A stretch of 64,000 nt of DNA from Aquimarina aquimarini (GTDB taxonomy: Bacteria > Bacteroidota > Bacteroidia > Flavobacteriales > Flavobacteriaceae). Both the position numbers and the translations under genes were made by a program. This document shows positions 62,218 through 64,000 of this stretch, one piece after another (within the stretch, counting starts at the first letter, position 1; every line of letters begins with the position of its first letter). The notes beneath the pieces are model-generated. The model searched no databases. It was not told the origin of the DNA and saw only the letters and a program-made list of their open reading frames with translations. The stretch is from NCBI RefSeq assembly GCF_900299535.1, contig NZ_OMKE01000023.1, positions 372,001 through 436,000 on the forward strand, read 5' to 3'.

Positions 62218-62359
62218 CACACAACGTTCTTGTGTATGATTTCGTTGCGTGTTTAAGCAATTAATTTAGCAAATACAAACCAAATAGAAAATCCGCGAGG
62301 ATTTTCGTAAGTAGGCAAGTACTAGCAATGAATTATACACGTTGTGGCTGTTGCACAAG
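62218..62359. repeat. Palindromic (attC-like) element, best preserved copy
   Basis: Left arm CACACAAC-GTTCTT-GTGTATGA (62218-62239), right arm TTATACAC-GTTGTGGCT-GTTGCAC-AAG (62333-62359). Inner boxes complementary, spacers 6 and 9 nt. Its centre carries AAAATCC-GCGA-GGATTTT (62288-62305), a 7-bp stem with a GCGA tetraloop. Diverged copies are at 46382 and 56318. It lies upstream of the ParD gene and against the IS element. Confidence 0.75.
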
Positions 62360-64000
62360 TTAACAAAAATACAAGATAGAATTAACTGCTTTTAAGTTTG
62401 TTAGTTTTTATCTTGAGTTATGCAAGGCAAAAAAGTATACCAAGAGAAGCTTTTTCATGATTTTAAGCTTAGTTCTCGTGTTGCGAAAGAGAATTTTTAC
62501 CGTCGTTTAAAAGAGGTATTGAATCTAGATTTTTTATATCACCGCACTAAAAAGTATTATGGTTATTCTGGCCAAAAGAGTATTGATCCAGTAGTTTTTT
62601 TAAAATTATATTTGGTTGGTTACTTAGAGAATATCATCAGTGATCGTAAACTTATTGATCATTGTAGTATGCGTTTGGATATTCTTTATTTCTTAGGCTA
62701 TGCTATTGATGAAGAATTACCGTGGCATAGTACAATAAGTCGAACTCGACACTTATTTCCAGAAGCTGTTTTTGAAGAAGTTTTTACTAGAATTCTTGTA
62801 TTGTGTATTGATAAAGGCATGGTAAGTGGTCACACTCAAGCTATAGACTCTGCTCCTGTAAAGGCAAATGCTAGTATGGATAGTCTAGCCTTAAAAGTAC
62901 CTGCTCAAGATTTGGAAGGTCATTTGGCAGAGGTTCGTCATATCAGTCAGCGGGATAAGGAAGTTTTTCGTAAAGCAAAGATTGATAAATCTAGTCCAGA
63001 ACAACAAACAATTACAGCTAGTAAAAAACAGTTAGATAGTATAGGATCTAGGCAAAAAAAATGGTCTAAGGATCAAGATCAAAGACCAGGTGCAGGTAAT
63101 AAAGGGAGTCGATATACCAGTAACAAAACCCATTACAGCCCTACAGATCCAGATGCTCGTATTAGTGTAAAATCTGGCAAAGCCAGAAAGCTTAATTACC
63201 TAAGTCAATTAACGGTAGATACAGCCCATCATGTGATAACAGATATCAAGTCCTATCATGCAGACGGTAAGGATAATCAACAATTAGAAGATATTGTATT
63301 ACGTGTTAAACAGCGTTTATGGCAACAAGGATTGTTCTGGCAAAATTGTGTAGCAGATACAGGATATAGCAGTGGGGAGAATTATGCATTTTTAGAAGCG
63401 CAAAGGTTGCAGAGTTTTATACCACCACATGGCACTTATAAAGGAGGACCAGAAGGTTTTACTTACATTAAAGAAGGAGATTATTATGTTTGTCCAAATC
63501 GAGAGGTTATTCCTTTTAAAAAGGTCTTCAAAGATTATCGTACTCAGACCTTAAAGAAAGAATATCGAAGCTCTAGCAAGCAATGTAAAGGATGTCCTTT
63601 GGCTGCTAATTGTTTGGGTAAATCAGCAAAGGAAAAGAAATTTAGTGTTACGTATTTTCGTGAAGAATATGAACGAAATATAGCTAGAGTAAACTCTAAA
63701 CAAGGGAGGTATATGAAAGCAAAACGCCAAAGCACCGTCGAACCTGTTTTTGGTACGCTTACCCAGTTTATGGGATTAAGAAAAATAAATACTATAGGGA
63801 TACAACAAGCAAACAAGGTGATGCATTTATCTGCTATTGCTTATAACTTGAAAAAGTACTTGAAATTTATCAATAAAAAGGTAAAAAGTGGGGTTGCTAC
63901 CTCTATTTTCTTTGAATCTATATATTTTACTTTTTATAGACTCATTAATTTTTAAATAAGATCTTGAAAATTATATTTTAATAGGGGAACATAATAAAGA
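62350..64000 (+). mobile_element. IS1182-type insertion sequence, right end beyond window
   Basis: One transposase gene (62420-63955) plus flanks. The left end is probably the GTTGCACAAGTTAACAAAAATA region (62350-62371). The right end can be predicted from the remnant at 50523-50758, whose complement is GTTGTGCAAGCCCATAATTTTA; the two agree at 14 of 22 positions, suitable for terminal inverted repeats. About 55 bases of the right end lie outside the window. Confidence 0.75.
62420..63955 (+). CDS. IS1182-family transposase
   Basis: 511 residues, DDE transposase. N-terminal DUF772-type region SGQKSIDPVVFLKLYLVGYL, with IDHCSMRLDILYFLGY and PWHSTISRTRHLFPE. First catalytic Asp in GHTQAIDSAPVKANAS, a central Lys-rich insertion (KSSPEQQTITASKK), second Asp in CVADTGYSSGENYAFLE, a Cys cluster CKGCPLAANCLGK, and the final Glu in RQSTVEPVFGTLTQFMGLR. 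It appears full length and intact, so the IS may be active. Confidence 0.92.
   Translation: MQGKKVYQEKLFHDFKLSSRVAKENFYRRLKEVLNLDFLYHRTKKYYGYSGQKSIDPVVFLKLYLVGYLENIISDRKLIDHCSMRLDILYFLGYAIDEELPWHSTISRTRHLFPEAVFEEVFTRILVLCIDKGMVSGHTQAIDSAPVKANASMDSLALKVPAQDLEGHLAEVRHISQRDKEVFRKAKIDKSSPEQQTITASKKQLDSIGSRQKKWSKDQDQRPGAGNKGSRYTSNKTHYSPTDPDARISVKSGKARKLNYLSQLTVDTAHHVITDIKSYHADGKDNQQLEDIVLRVKQRLWQQGLFWQNCVADTGYSSGENYAFLEAQRLQSFIPPHGTYKGGPEGFTYIKEGDYYVCPNREVIPFKKVFKDYRTQTLKKEYRSSSKQCKGCPLAANCLGKSAKEKKFSVTYFREEYERNIARVNSKQGRYMKAKRQSTVEPVFGTLTQFMGLRKINTIGIQQANKVMHLSAIAYNLKKYLKFINKKVKSGVATSIFFESIYFTFYRLINF

Noticed and set aside
50750..62359. Classical integron attC sites
   Set aside because: The outer boxes do not follow RYYYAAC / GTTRRRY and no IntI gene is present, so I call them only attC-like.
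46382..62359. CRISPR array
   Set aside because: Repeats are few, irregularly spaced and separated by genes; no short regular repeat-spacer pattern and no cas gene.
45000..64000. Prophage or conjugative element
   Set aside because: No capsid, terminase, portal, relaxase or Tra genes; gene content is single enzymes and a toxin-antitoxin pair.

Overview
This AT-rich window looks like the chromosome of a marine Flavobacteriaceae bacterium of the Aquimarina/Tenacibaculum type. The evidence is a type IX secretion (Por) sorting tail on a secreted protease, a Bacteroidetes-style arginine/proline super-operon with an N-succinylornithine-type transcarbamylase, a CarboxypepD-reg TonB-dependent receptor, promoters of the TTTR-N18-TAnnTTTG type and little use of Shine-Dalgarno sites. 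The genus is an inference; no rRNA or tRNA gene was seen.

Layout. 1-4.1 kb: 3' part of ilvA, a T9SS-exported trypsin-like protease and a small outer-membrane barrel protein. 4.2-15.9 kb: a candidate leader region with a 36-codon arginine-rich open reading frame, then an eleven-gene operon (GNAT acyltransferase, argG, argC, proC, argD, proA, proB, argF', argB, argE, argH) that converts glutamate to arginine and proline. 16-30.8 kb: signalling and core metabolism, with a histidine kinase/receiver pair, a three-subunit acyl-CoA (propionyl-CoA) carboxylase operon, a YdjM-type membrane hydrolase, two receiver-only regulators, a TonB-dependent receptor translationally coupled to a YfiR-domain histidine kinase, and a glutamate/dicarboxylate symporter. 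31-45 kb: an esterase with a PDZ domain, two separate Crp/Fnr-plus-membrane-protein modules, an SDR, an ACT-domain protein, aconitase B, a flavin-type oxidoreductase, an intradiol-dioxygenase/thioredoxin-like fusion lipoprotein with a LytTR membrane regulator, and MarC.

45-64 kb is accessory DNA. Mostly minus-strand, stand-alone genes follow one another: DinB, LRR protein, serine hydrolases, XRE-membrane regulator, DUF4932 metalloprotease-like protein, an odd acyl-carrier-like protein, a frameshifted DUF3089 hydrolase and a ParD/ParE pair. Most of them are followed, within roughly 3-40 nt of the stop codon, by an imperfect palindrome. Four of these palindromes share a boxed architecture (outer box, 6-nt spacer, inner box, hairpin, inner box, 9- or 5-nt spacer, outer box). 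This resembles an integron cassette array with non-canonical attC-like sites, but no integrase is visible here. The same region holds an IS1182-type element (62.4 kb to the window end), a 3' remnant of the same IS at 50.5-50.75 kb, an IS481-type transposase fragment, a decayed LRR gene and a LysE gene that lost its 5' end close to one of the palindrome boxes.

The points most worth following are the attC-like array, the Arg-rich leader in front of the arginine operon, the apparently circularly permuted acyl-carrier protein, and the YfiR-histidine kinase coupled to a TonB receptor.
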